This document shows positions 1 through 7,754 of a stretch of DNA of 64,000 nt, one piece after another. Origin of the DNA: CAZLQG01 sp964561655 (lineage in GTDB: Bacteria; Patescibacteriota; Doudnabacteria; UBA920); contig CAZLQG010000001.1 in NCBI GenBank assembly GCA_964561655.1, forward strand, positions 1 through 64,000, read 5' to 3'. Position 1 is the first letter of the stretch. Every line of letters starts with the position of its first letter. The notes under the pieces are model-generated. The model did not search any database, was not told where the DNA came from, and saw only the letters and a list, made by a program, of their open reading frames with translations. The position numbers and the translations under genes are program-made.

Positions 1-2
1 AA

Positions 3-227
3 GATTTTGGTTTGTTTAAAAACAGGGCCATTTGTGTATCCGACTTTCTGGCCGTAAATTATTCCAGGGTTAAGTGTGGGTTGGTCAAAAGTTCATTTTA
101 TAAAGGCAAACCTTTGTATGTTTGGACGGTAAATAGTTTGGCGGAGATGCAAAAACTTTTGGATTACAAAAATGTAGTCGGAATTATAACCGACAAGCCC
201 GACGTGGCTTTAAAAGTAATGAGCTAA
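3..227 (+). CDS. Glycerophosphodiester phosphodiesterase, C-terminal fragment
   Basis: The frame is open from the window edge to a TAA at 225-227, so only the last ~74 codons are present. The end VWTVN...VVGIITDKPD is the characteristic C-terminal part of the GDPD TIM barrel, where the VWTVN strand is followed by a helix and a GI(I/V)TD(R/K)PD strand. The enzyme hydrolyses glycerophosphodiesters to glycerol-3-phosphate and an alcohol. The catalytic His/Glu residues lie upstream, outside the window, so activity cannot be judged. A TTG at 12 is in frame but is unlikely to be the real start. The next gene begins 5 bases downstream. Confidence 0.75.
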   Translation, partial: DFGLFKNRAICVSDFLAVNYSRVKCGLVKSSFYKGKPLYVWTVNSLAEMQKLLDYKNVVGIITDKPDVALKVMS

Positions 228-232
228 GACAT

Positions 233-442
233 ATGCAGAAAAGATGGCTAGTTTTGGTTTTTGCGGCCGTGCTTTTGCTCACAATCGCGTTGTTATATAA
301 AGAGCCGCAAAAAGAAAATTATTCCAATATCAAAAGTTTCGAAGACTGCGCGGTCGCAGGCTTTCCAATTATGGAAAGCTACCCCAGGCAATGCAGGGCG
401 GGCAATGGCACGGTTTTTACGGAGGTTATTTCGGAAGAATAA
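233..442 (+). CDS. Small membrane-anchored Cys protein with MESYPRQC motif
   Basis: This is a 69-residue protein with an N-terminal membrane anchor (residues ~4-22, basic MQKR start) and a short extracytoplasmic tail. The tail has two cysteines framing the motif CAVAGFPIMESYPRQC, followed by G-N-G-TVFTE. I recognise this DCA.AG.P.MESYPRQC pattern as a recurrent small domain in Parcubacteria-type proteins, but its function is unknown. The paired cysteines could form a disulfide, and a DsbA-like protein is encoded at 4659. It starts 5 bases after the GDPD fragment, so co-transcription is likely. No function is assigned. Confidence 0.7.
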   Translation: MQKRWLVLVFAAVLLLTIALLYKEPQKENYSNIKSFEDCAVAGFPIMESYPRQCRAGNGTVFTEVISEE

Positions 443-454
443 AAAATTCGTCTG

Positions 455-463
455 TGATATAAT
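455..463 (+). promoter_or_regulatory. Extended -10 promoter upstream of the HD-domain gene
   Basis: The sequence TGATATAAT has a TGn extension joined to a perfect TATAAT (458-463), about 40 bases before the HD gene. No good -35 is seen 16-18 bases upstream, which fits an extended -10 promoter. The same nonamer recurs before other genes in the window. Confidence 0.5.
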
Positions 464-503
464 TATATTAGCGGCGATTTTAATATCCCGCTAATTTAAG
501 TTT

Positions 504-1073
504 ATGGATATAACAAGGGATCAAGCTTACAATTTGCTCCGCGAATGGGTAAAGAACGAGAATTTAGTTAAGCATATGCTGTGCGTGGAGGTGGCCATGC
601 GCGCTTATGCCCGCAAGCACGGAGAGGATGAAGAAGTTTGGGGCATTTGCGGACTCTTGCACGATTTTGATTATGAAAAATATCCAACCTACGATGCAAA
701 TGCAAAAACCGGCCATCCATACGAGGGCGTAAAAGAACTAAAGCGTTTAGGCTGTTCAAAAGAAATTATAGAAGCAATTTTAGGGCACGCGCTATACAGC
801 GGTGTGCCTAGAACTTCCAACATGGCGAAATGCCTGTTTGCGATAGATGAGCTTTGCGGTTTTATTATTGCTTGCGCTTTAATGCGCGAAGATAAGCTGG
901 AAAGCTTGGAAGCAAAATCGGTCAAAAAGAAATTAAAGGATAAAAGCTTTGCCGCCAAGGTCAGCCGCCAGGACATTGAACAAGGCATACAGGAATTAGG
1001 CATTGACAAGGACGAGCATATTAATTTCGTTATTCACGCTTTAAGGGGCATTTCCAAAGAGTTGGGGTTTTAG
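504..1073 (+). CDS. HD-domain hydrolase
   Basis: This is a 189-aa cytoplasmic protein. The HD-superfamily metal ligands are visible: His ~24 in LVKHML, the HD pair in LLHDFDYEK (~53-54), a further His in GHPYEG (~72) and GHALYSG (~92). This order (H...HD...H...H) matches small HDIG-like phosphohydrolases that usually act on nucleotides or other phosphomonoesters or diesters. The substrate cannot be told from sequence. It is a stand-alone single domain with no signal peptide. No clear Shine-Dalgarno precedes the ATG, as for many genes here. The CAP protein follows after 3 bases. Confidence 0.8.
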   Translation: MDITRDQAYNLLREWVKNENLVKHMLCVEVAMRAYARKHGEDEEVWGICGLLHDFDYEKYPTYDANAKTGHPYEGVKELKRLGCSKEIIEAILGHALYSGVPRTSNMAKCLFAIDELCGFIIACALMREDKLESLEAKSVKKKLKDKSFAAKVSRQDIEQGIQELGIDKDEHINFVIHALRGISKELGF

Positions 1074-1076
1074 ATT

Positions 1077-1937
1077 ATGAAAAAATTTTTAATCACAATT
1101 TTTATTTTGATGGCGGGGTTTGCCGCGTTTGATTATTGGACCAACGATAACCCCAAGCTTAAAGATTGGGCGCAAACTTACGTAAGCGATCAAAATATTG
1201 AAGAAATAAAGCAGGAGGTCTTTACTTCCGGTCCGTTAAGAAATTTAGTAAAAAACCCTTCTGCGAATTTAACGGCCGAAGGCGTGATTGAGTGGACAAA
1301 CCAGCAAAGAATAAACAACGGTCTGCCTAAGTTATCAATCAACCAAAAATTAAGCAAGGCTGCGCAAATTAAAGTACAGGATATGTTTGAAAAGCAGTAT
1401 TTTGAACATGTATCTCCTGACGGTAAAGGCCCTGCGGACTTGGCAAGACAGGTTGGGTATGATTATATCCGCGTGGGTGAAAATTTGGCCTTGGGAAATT
1501 ACGACAATGACCAAAAACTAGTGGAGGCCTGGATGAACAGTCCCGGGCACCGCGCTAATATCCTCAATGAAAAATTTACGGAAATAAGCGTTTATGTTTT
1601 AAAAGGCATTTACGAAGGCGAGGAAACCTGGCTGGCGGTTCAGGAGTTTGGGAAGCCGACCAGTAGCTGCCCGGCTGTGAGTCCGTTTTTAAAAATTCAG
1701 ATAGACAGCATAGAGAAAGAGGTGGATAGTTTGCAGCCGCAAATGGCCGTTTTAAAATCACAGCTGGAAAGCTTGTCCGAGCTCGAAACCAAAGAAGAGT
1801 ACGACGCTTATAACCAAAAGGTCACGGAATTCAATTCGTTGGTTAAGATTTTTAATAACAAGGTTGATTTGTTAAAAAAATTAATTGGCGATTATAATGC
1901 CCAAATAAGGCGATATAATTTATGCGCGGAAAATTAA
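1077..1937 (+). CDS. CAP (SCP/PR1) domain exported protein with C-terminal coiled coil
   Basis: A 286-aa protein with an N-terminal signal anchor (MKKFLITIFILMAGFAAF) followed by a CAP domain (~65-200). CAP signatures are visible: WTNQQRINNGLPKL, a conserved His in YFEHVSPDG, VGENLALG, and WMNSPGHRANIL near the end. Residues ~205-280 are heptad-like and charged (SIEKEVDSLQPQMAVLKSQL), consistent with a coiled coil. CAP proteins are secreted and of diverse, often unknown, role. A second CAP protein lies at 35987 with a different architecture (Pro/Gln-rich stalk, two C-terminal TMs). Confidence 0.85.
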   Translation: MKKFLITIFILMAGFAAFDYWTNDNPKLKDWAQTYVSDQNIEEIKQEVFTSGPLRNLVKNPSANLTAEGVIEWTNQQRINNGLPKLSINQKLSKAAQIKVQDMFEKQYFEHVSPDGKGPADLARQVGYDYIRVGENLALGNYDNDQKLVEAWMNSPGHRANILNEKFTEISVYVLKGIYEGEETWLAVQEFGKPTSSCPAVSPFLKIQIDSIEKEVDSLQPQMAVLKSQLESLSELETKEEYDAYNQKVTEFNSLVKIFNNKVDLLKKLIGDYNAQIRRYNLCAEN

Positions 1938-1999
1938 GATTTTTAATCTTGGTGTGGTATAATAGTAAAGTTATAAAATATTAATTTAATTGGATAAAT

Positions 2000-3163
2000 A
2001 TGAAAAAATTTAGGTTATTTTTTGCGGTTTTTTTGGCCATAGGGACGGTGGGAGCTTTGACTGCCGCAAGTTCCTACGCAGCCGAATTTATTACGCCTCC
2101 CAAGCAAGAAGCTAATGTTACGGTTTCTGCCGGCGAAACACACCGGAATTTGTATGTAGCTGGCGGGAACGTTACGGTTAATTCCGGCACCGAAGGAGAC
2201 TTGGCGGTTGCGGGCGCTTTGGTAAACGTGGTGGGCGACGTGGAGGAAGATATAATGGCCGCGGGTGGCTCGTTGTCCTTGGCAGGGGCTGTCGGGGGCG
2301 ATGTCCGCTTGGTTGGAGGAAATGTTTTTGTTAGTTCGCAAATCGGCGGTGATTTAGTTTTAGGCGGCGGCAATGTGAGCATCTCCAGCAAAGCGCAAAT
2401 CGGCGGAGATTTGGTTGCCGGTGTGGGCAATGTTGTAATTGACGCTCCGGTAAAGGGAAACGTTAAAATCGCCGGCGGGAACGTTACCATCAACAGTAGG
2501 GTGGAAGGCAATGTGCAGGTTTGGTCGGATAGCAAGGGAGGCGGTCTGGTTTTTGGCCCCAGTGCGGAAATTTTGGGAAAGGTGACTTATAAGGGTCCTA
2601 AAGAGGCTGTGATAAAGGAAGGTGCGAAGATTTCCGAAATTGAATATATTTCAACAGCAGGACGCAAAGGGTCTACCAAGACGCTTACAACTTTGTTTAC
2701 CTTAGGACTTTTGGTTAAACTCCTAGCCTGGATTATTGCCGGTTTGGTTTTGGTTAAGCTGATGAAAAAGAGAATTAGAAATATAGTCAGGTCTGTGCAG
2801 GAAAAACCCTGGACAAATTTGGGCCTGGGTCTTGCGGGAGCGGTTGTCGTCCCGATTGCGGTAATTTTATTGTTTGTAACGTTGGTTGGTTATTATTTGG
2901 GGATTTTGCTTGGAATTTGGTATGCGCTGGTGTTGGCTTTGGTGTGCGTACTAACCTCGCTGGTTTTGGGCTACTGGATTTTAAAGTATTTGAGCAAGAA
3001 AGATGAAATTAAAGACTGGCAGGCGGTCGTAATTGGCGTTGTGGTTTGGCAGCTGCTAAAATTTATCCCTGTTTTGGGATGGTTAGTTTTATTGATAGTA
3101 TTTTTGATGACATTTGGTGCGGTAATGCTTTCTATTCGGGAAAGAATGTCTCAAGATAATTAA
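2000..3163 (+). CDS. Bactofilin-like beta-helix protein with C-terminal membrane domain
   Basis: A 387-aa protein. A signal peptide (~1-27) is followed by ~150 residues of short repeats such as GGNVTVNS, GDLVLGGGNVSIS, GDLVAGVGNVVID and GNVKIAGGNVTIN. This is the G-D/N-hydrophobic pattern of a right-handed beta-helix as in polymer-forming cytoskeletal (bactofilin) proteins. Residues ~230-385 hold about five hydrophobic helices. Exported versions joined to a membrane domain probably form a surface or periplasmic polymer anchored to the membrane; that role is inference. A possible extended -10 (TGGTATAAT, ~1960) precedes it. Confidence 0.75.
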   Translation: MKKFRLFFAVFLAIGTVGALTAASSYAAEFITPPKQEANVTVSAGETHRNLYVAGGNVTVNSGTEGDLAVAGALVNVVGDVEEDIMAAGGSLSLAGAVGGDVRLVGGNVFVSSQIGGDLVLGGGNVSISSKAQIGGDLVAGVGNVVIDAPVKGNVKIAGGNVTINSRVEGNVQVWSDSKGGGLVFGPSAEILGKVTYKGPKEAVIKEGAKISEIEYISTAGRKGSTKTLTTLFTLGLLVKLLAWIIAGLVLVKLMKKRIRNIVRSVQEKPWTNLGLGLAGAVVVPIAVILLFVTLVGYYLGILLGIWYALVLALVCVLTSLVLGYWILKYLSKKDEIKDWQAVVIGVVVWQLLKFIPVLGWLVLLIVFLMTFGAVMLSIRERMSQDN

Positions 3164-3203
3164 TAATCAAATGCTACAATAGAAGTTATGGGAATCTTTG
3201 ACC

Positions 3204-3242
3204 CCAGTAGCATATCCGCCTGAAGGCGTATAGCTACGGGGC
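3204..3242. repeat. Palindromic repeat element
   Basis: This sequence folds into a long interrupted hairpin: CCCCAGTAGC at the left and GCTACGGGG at the right, with an inner TCCGCC/GGCG stem. The same outer arms recur in mnmA (~7030-7060, inverted) and, diverged, in the L10 leader (12783-12822), so it belongs to a dispersed family. It lies between the bactofilin-like gene and ybaB. Confidence 0.65.
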
Positions 3243-3285
3243 AGGTAAAATTAAAGATTATTAACTTTATAATTTACGATTAGTT

Positions 3286-3564
3286 ATGGGTATTTTCGAC
3301 AAGATTAAAGATATCAATGAAATGCGCAAGCAGGCCAAGCAGATAGAAATGACTTTGGCCATAGTTAGCCTTACGGGAGCGTCTTCCGGCGGGAAAATCA
3401 GAATCACCATGGACGGGAATCAGAAAATTCAGAGCGTAGAGGTTAGTCCGGACATTGTCGGTGATAAAAGCGAGATCGGGAGGCATATCCGTTCAGCGCT
3501 GGAAGATTTATTCAAGCAGCATAAGAAAGTTCTCCAGAGTAAATTCGGGAACATGATGCAGTAG
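3286..3564 (+). CDS. ybaB: YbaB/EbfC-family nucleoid-associated protein
   Basis: At 92 aa this is the usual size for YbaB. An N-terminal helix (KIKDINEMRKQAKQIEMTL) is followed by the beta-sheet segment KIRITMDGNQKIQSVEVSPD and a C-terminal helix (AALEDLFKQHKKVLQ-like). YbaB/EbfC proteins form dimers that bind DNA and are commonly encoded next to dnaX and recR. Neither neighbour is present here, so the usual recombination-operon context is lost. A palindromic repeat precedes it. Identification rests on the overall pattern, since the family has no catalytic motif. Confidence 0.8.
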   Translation: MGIFDKIKDINEMRKQAKQIEMTLAIVSLTGASSGGKIRITMDGNQKIQSVEVSPDIVGDKSEIGRHIRSALEDLFKQHKKVLQSKFGNMMQ

Positions 3565-3614
3565 AACTACAAATTTTACAACACCTGCGAATACCTGTAA
3601 ATAAAGATCAAACC

Positions 3615-4562
3615 GTGAAAAAAATAAAATTATTCACAGTACTAATTGTTATAGCGTCGGTTTTTGCTCCTACTGCGGCCTTGGCTTTAGAAATGCCTGC
3701 CGGCTATTCGGCAAGCGAGAAACAAGCTACCGGCGAGCCGGACGAAATCGGCATTACCGCGTATTCTTATTTAGTAATGGATGAGGTAACCGGCCAGGTG
3801 CTTTTGGAAAAAAATGCAAAGGAGCTTTGGGCGCCGGCATCGCTTACCAAGCTGGTAACCGCTATGGTTTTACTGGATTTACAGCCTGATTTGGAAAAAG
3901 CCGTAGTAATGAGAAAAGAATATGAGGTGGGGGGTGTGAGGTTCAAATCCGCCAGCAATATTGCTTTTCGGTTTATAGATTTACTGCATGCTTCTTTAAT
4001 TGCTTCTGCTAATAACGCGACGCAAGCTTTGGCAAAAAGCACGGGCTGGACAACAGAAAAATTTGCCGGTAGGATGGATCTGAAAGCTATGGCTTTAGGC
4101 GCGCAGAATACTTATTTTGTGGAGCCTACCGGTTTAAGCGAGCGCAACGTGACGACTGCCGAGGATTACGCCAAAATTGTAAAAGCCGCGTTTGAATATC
4201 CGCTCATGAAAGAAATCGTTTCTAAAAAGGAATTTAGCTTTGGAGCGCTTAACAGCACGCGGTATTGGCAAAAAGTCGTTAATACCAATAACATATTGAA
4301 TGATGAGAACTTTAATAGTTTAATCGGCAAAACCGGATACATTGAAGTTTCCAAGTATAATTTTGCTACAGAAGTCAAAGATAAATTCGGTAATGATTTA
4401 ACCGTAGTAGTGCTGGGAAGTAAAGACTCTAAGACCAGATTTTCCGAAGCCAGAAAGCTGGCTATGATGGGGGGACTTGCCAAAGTTTTTCCGGGAACGC
4501 CTTTGGTTTTGGGCGCCAGCATCCAGGCGGATATAGCTTTAAGAAATTTAATATTTAAGTAA
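3615..4562 (+). CDS. D-alanyl-D-alanine carboxypeptidase (peptidase S11)
   Basis: A 315-aa protein starting with GTG. A signal peptide (~1-25, ending ALALE) precedes a penicillin-binding fold with all three S11 motifs: SLTK (~76-79, nucleophile Ser and Lys), SAN (~130, in IASANNATQ) and KTG (~238, in IGKTGYIEVSKY). It trims the terminal D-Ala from peptidoglycan pentapeptides outside the membrane. There is no obvious C-terminal amphipathic anchor like that of PBP5, and the protein is shorter than E. coli DacA (~400 aa), so it appears to be a minimal catalytic domain. An AT-rich imperfect inverted repeat follows it. Confidence 0.9.
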   Translation: MKKIKLFTVLIVIASVFAPTAALALEMPAGYSASEKQATGEPDEIGITAYSYLVMDEVTGQVLLEKNAKELWAPASLTKLVTAMVLLDLQPDLEKAVVMRKEYEVGGVRFKSASNIAFRFIDLLHASLIASANNATQALAKSTGWTTEKFAGRMDLKAMALGAQNTYFVEPTGLSERNVTTAEDYAKIVKAAFEYPLMKEIVSKKEFSFGALNSTRYWQKVVNTNNILNDENFNSLIGKTGYIEVSKYNFATEVKDKFGNDLTVVVLGSKDSKTRFSEARKLAMMGGLAKVFPGTPLVLGASIQADIALRNLIFK

Positions 4563-4563
4563 A

Positions 4564-4655
4564 TTCACGGATACGCGGATGACGTTGATAGCACGGATAA
4601 AAAATCATTAGATAGAAATCAGTGCAATTCGTGAAATCTGTGTATTAGCGAATAT
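4564..4655. repeat. Imperfect inverted repeat between genes
   Basis: The left end ATTCACGGATACGCGGAT is imperfectly complementary to the right end (TTCGTGAAATCTGTGTATTAGCGAAT region). It fills the gap between the carboxypeptidase and DsbA-like genes. This type of ATTC-CGGAT repeat is common in intergenic regions of metagenome-derived genomes. No coding potential is seen. Confidence 0.45.
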
Positions 4656-4658
4656 ATC

Positions 4659-5324
4659 ATGAAAAGAATAATCACCATCATTATAGTCGTTATCCTAGCG
4701 GTAGGGTTGGGCTATTTTTTATTTAGAATATCTCCGCAAGAAACTGAAAAGTCAGACGACAATTTGAACCTGTCAGACATTGAGCAGTTGAGCGGTCCAA
4801 GCGAAATTGGTTCCGATGATTATGTTTTAGGTTTACCTGAAGCAAAAAATACGCTGATAGTTTATGAAGATTTTCAATGTCCGGCCTGCGCCACCTTTGA
4901 ACCTATTTTAAAACAAGCACAAAAAGAGCTAACCGACACCAAGTTAGTTTTTAGGCATTTTCTTTTAACTAATATACATCCAAATGCAGCAGTTTCCGCT
5001 CTTGCTGCGGAAGCGGCGGGCGCGCAGGGAAAATTTTGGGAATATGGAAGCGAGCTTTACGCCCGCCGGGAAGAGTGGGTAAACTTGTCCAATCCTTTGG
5101 AAAAGTTTACGGAAATCGCAAGTGCTGTTGGCGTGCAAGATATAGAGCAATTTAAGGCAGATATAGAGTCGGTAAAATATAGAGATAAGATTGAACAGGA
5201 CTTAAAAGAGTCTTTAGGACTTAATCTACGCGGTACGCCTTCTTTAATATTCAACGGCCATGAGCTTGAACTGGGTAGTGTAGAACAAATAAAACAACAG
5301 GTTGAACAATTTTATCTAAAATAG
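4659..5324 (+). CDS. DsbA-like thioredoxin-fold protein, membrane-anchored
   Basis: A 221-aa protein with an N-terminal TM anchor (~4-22) and a DsbA-type thioredoxin fold. The redox motif CPAC (~75-78) follows YEDFQCP, and the cis-Pro loop is GTPSLIFNG (~192-200). The helical insertion (HPNAAVSALAAEAAGAQGKFWEY) is typical of the DsbA/BdbD group. It probably oxidises cysteines of exported proteins; candidate clients are the small Cys protein at 233 and the Cys-paired repeats of the surface protein at 39940. The EamA gene starts at the next base after the stop. Confidence 0.87.
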   Translation: MKRIITIIIVVILAVGLGYFLFRISPQETEKSDDNLNLSDIEQLSGPSEIGSDDYVLGLPEAKNTLIVYEDFQCPACATFEPILKQAQKELTDTKLVFRHFLLTNIHPNAAVSALAAEAAGAQGKFWEYGSELYARREEWVNLSNPLEKFTEIASAVGVQDIEQFKADIESVKYRDKIEQDLKESLGLNLRGTPSLIFNGHELELGSVEQIKQQVEQFYLK

Positions 5325-5747
5325 ATGAATTGGGTAATTTATGCCATTTTAAGCGCCTTTTTTGCATCCTTGGTGGCGATATTCGGTAAAATCGGGATTC
5401 AAGGCGTTTCCAGCAACTTAGCTGTGGCTGTGCGCACAGTGGTAATTGTGTTTTTTGCCTGGGCAATTGTTTTGGCCGAAGGCGTTGTTCCACAGCTTAG
5501 AACTTGGTCAAAGCATACTTGGACATTCATTATCCTTTCTGCCATTGCCACTGGTCTTTCTTGGCTGTTTTATTATAAGGCTTTACAGATGGGGCAGGCT
5601 TCTAAGGTTGCTCCCATAGATAAACTTTCCGTAGCCTTAACCATAATTTTGGCATTTATCTTTTTGGGGGAAAAACCAACCCTGGGAAATGTGCTGGGAG
5701 GCTCTTTAGTGGCCGCCGGCGTCATAGTTGTGGTTTTAGTAAAATAA
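5325..5747 (+). CDS. Single-domain EamA-family membrane protein
   Basis: A 140-aa, four- to five-TM protein matching one EamA unit. It starts MNWVIYAILSAFFASLVAIFGK, contains the charged-pocket segment YYKALQMGQASKVAPIDKLS, and ends FLGEKPTLGNVLGG plus a last TM. Full DMT transporters have two such units (~300 aa, as the gene at 21935), so this half-size form must dimerise or act otherwise. The ATG directly abuts the preceding stop, so translation is coupled to the DsbA-like gene. The substrate is unknown. Confidence 0.8.
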   Translation: MNWVIYAILSAFFASLVAIFGKIGIQGVSSNLAVAVRTVVIVFFAWAIVLAEGVVPQLRTWSKHTWTFIILSAIATGLSWLFYYKALQMGQASKVAPIDKLSVALTIILAFIFLGEKPTLGNVLGGSLVAAGVIVVVLVK

Positions 5748-5748
5748 T

Positions 5749-6531
5749 ATGAAATCTATATACCAAAAATTTGCAATTGGATTGGCTAAAGATGCCGGAA
5801 AAATTATCAAAAAGAATTTTTCGCATGGTATGGCCAAAAATTGGAAAGGCAACGATACGCCCATAACAAAAACTGATATCGTCATTAATAAATTGGTAAT
5901 CAAAAGCGTTAAAGAAGTTTTTGCCGGTTATGATATTTTGGGAGAAGAGGAAAGCTATTTGGCCAATAAGAGCGATTACATTTGGGTATGTGACCCGGTT
6001 GACGGTACGATTCCTTTTTCCCATGGCGTGCCGACATGCGTATTTTCTTTAGCTTTAGTTTTTAAAGGCAGACCGATTGCGGGTGTTATTTACGATCCGT
6101 TTATGGATAGAATGTTTTATGGAGAAAAAGGCAAAGGGGCTTATTTAAACGGCAAAAAAATCCATGTCAGCAGGCAGGGGTTGACAAACGGGCTAATTAA
6201 TTGGGAGTCTGCTTCTTGTTGGATGGTGGAAAAAGCCCATCCCAGGTGTTTAGTCTGCCGCCTGGACAGTTTTATTTATGGCGGCATGCTCGTGGCCAGC
6301 GGAGAAATGACAGCTTCTTTTTATCCTTGGAAATACGCGCATGACGGGGCAGCTTTAAAAATTATTGTGGAAGAGGCCGGCGGAAAAGTTATGGATATGT
6401 ACGGAAAAGAACAAAGATATGACAGGGAGATTAAAGGGTGTTTGGTCACCAACCAAATAGTTTATAAACAGCTGTTGAAAATCAGCAAACAGGTCGCGGC
6501 TTGGAAGAAAAGAGTAAAAGTCAGATTTTGA
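5749..6531 (+). CDS. Inositol monophosphatase family protein
   Basis: A 260-aa protein. IMPase/FBPase metal-site motifs are visible: the EE pair in DILGEEESY (~65), DPVDGT (~82-87, in WVCDPVDGTIPF) and a late HDGAALKIIVEEAGG that stands in for the usual WD.AA...aGG. The first residue of that last motif is His rather than Trp, with the Asp kept. The enzymes hydrolyse phosphate from inositol, sugars or adenosine bisphosphates with Mg2+; the substrate cannot be assigned. It starts one base after the EamA stop and ends in TGA, supporting the standard code. Confidence 0.85.
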   Translation: MKSIYQKFAIGLAKDAGKIIKKNFSHGMAKNWKGNDTPITKTDIVINKLVIKSVKEVFAGYDILGEEESYLANKSDYIWVCDPVDGTIPFSHGVPTCVFSLALVFKGRPIAGVIYDPFMDRMFYGEKGKGAYLNGKKIHVSRQGLTNGLINWESASCWMVEKAHPRCLVCRLDSFIYGGMLVASGEMTASFYPWKYAHDGAALKIIVEEAGGKVMDMYGKEQRYDREIKGCLVTNQIVYKQLLKISKQVAAWKKRVKVRF

Positions 6532-6606
6532 TTGTGCTGGTGCCGGATATTTTTTTATTGGGCCGTCCTCTTGCAAAGAGGACGGCCCTCTTGTATTATT
6601 TATCGG

Positions 6607-7728
6607 ATGAAGAATAATCAAAGAAATAAAAAAGTCCTCATTGCCTTGTCAGGCGGAATTGACTCCGCAGTTTCGGCTTACCTGCTTATTAAGAAAGGCT
6701 ACGAAGTGGAAGCCGCGTTTATGAAAAATTGGTCTTCTACCGCGGGACTGCTTAAAAGCGAATGCCCGTGGCTGCAAGACCGCCAAGACGCTTTGCGTGT
6801 TGCGGCGTTCTTGCACATTCCGCTTCATACTTTGGATTTTGAAGATGAATATCAAAAGCGCGTTATGCGGTATTTCTTTGATGAATATAAAAAAGGACGC
6901 ACGCCGAATCCGGATGTGATGTGCAATAAAGAAATCAAGTTTAAGCTGTTATATGATTGGGCTATGAAAAAGGGTTTTGATTATCTGGCCACCGGGCATT
7001 ATGCGAGGAGCGAAGCGACGAAGTCCCGTAGAGGCCGAAGGCATTCTACTGGGGCGAAAAACCAATATCATTTACTCCGAAGTAAAGATGAATTTAAGGA
7101 CCAGACATATTTTATCTACAACATTGAACAACAGCAGCTTTCCCATATTCTTTTTCCAATTGGCGGGATGAAAAAAGCTCAAGTGCGATCTTTAGCCCGC
7201 AAAATTAATTTACCCAACGCAGAAAAAAAAGAGAGTATGGGTTTGTGTTTTGTGGGAAAAATAAGATTAAAGGATTTTTTGGAGCAGAAATTAAAGGTTA
7301 AGGAAGGTCCAACCATCAATCAGAATGGCAAGATTGTAGGTACGCATCACGGCCTTTACAATTACACCATTGGCCAGCGCCAGGGAATACGAATTGGCGG
7401 CACAGGTCCGTATTTTGTGTATAAGAAAGATTTAAAATATAATAAACTGTTTGTAACAAATAACCCGAACGACAAACATCTATTAACTAAAGAAGTGCAA
7501 ATATATTCTGTAAACTGGATTAGTAATAATTTAAAATTTAAAATTAAAAATTTAAAATTGTCCGGCCGCTATCGCCATCAAGGCGAACTTGTCCCGCTCA
7601 CCATCAGTTGCATCAAAAAAGATCTCTACCGCGTAATCTTCAAATGCCCGCAAAAAGCTGTCGCTTCGGGCCAGAGTTTGGTATTGTATAGGGGCAAAGA
7701 GTGTGTGGGAGGGGGAGTGATAGTATGA
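6607..7728 (+). CDS. mnmA: tRNA-specific 2-thiouridylase MnmA
   Basis: Thiolates U34 of tRNA Lys/Glu/Gln. A 373-aa protein from the ATG at 6607; the frame is open 25 codons further up but that stretch is not MnmA-like. The PP-loop SGGIDSAVSA, the catalytic Cys in VMCNKEIKF (~105), the second Cys in MGLCFVGK (~215) and the IGQRQG segment are all present. Two non-native stretches sit in frame. The first is an 18-residue insert (SEATKSRRGRR...AKN, ~136-153) encoded by a palindromic repeat between ATGHYAR and the YHLLRSKD strand. The second is SNNLKFKIKNLKL (~309-320), encoded by an AT-rich simple repeat. Catalytic motifs are intact, so it is likely functional. Confidence 0.93.
   Translation: MKNNQRNKKVLIALSGGIDSAVSAYLLIKKGYEVEAAFMKNWSSTAGLLKSECPWLQDRQDALRVAAFLHIPLHTLDFEDEYQKRVMRYFFDEYKKGRTPNPDVMCNKEIKFKLLYDWAMKKGFDYLATGHYARSEATKSRRGRRHSTGAKNQYHLLRSKDEFKDQTYFIYNIEQQQLSHILFPIGGMKKAQVRSLARKINLPNAEKKESMGLCFVGKIRLKDFLEQKLKVKEGPTINQNGKIVGTHHGLYNYTIGQRQGIRIGGTGPYFVYKKDLKYNKLFVTNNPNDKHLLTKEVQIYSVNWISNNLKFKIKNLKLSGRYRHQGELVPLTISCIKKDLYRVIFKCPQKAVASGQSLVLYRGKECVGGGVIV
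7011..7063. repeat. Palindromic repeat inside mnmA
   Basis: The segment reads AGCGAAGCGACGAAGTCCC, then GTAGAGGCCGAAGGCATTC, then TACTGGGGC. The arms CCCGTAGA and TCTACTGGGG match, in inverted orientation, the repeat at 3204-3242. It is read through in frame and encodes the extra basic loop of MnmA. Confidence 0.7.
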
Positions 7729-7754
7729 TTGAACATGATTAAATAAGATTGACC

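Noticed and set aside
261..494. 77-aa frame overlapping the small Cys protein
   Set aside because: Basic, motif-free product in another frame; the 233-442 frame has a signal anchor and the recognised Cys motif.
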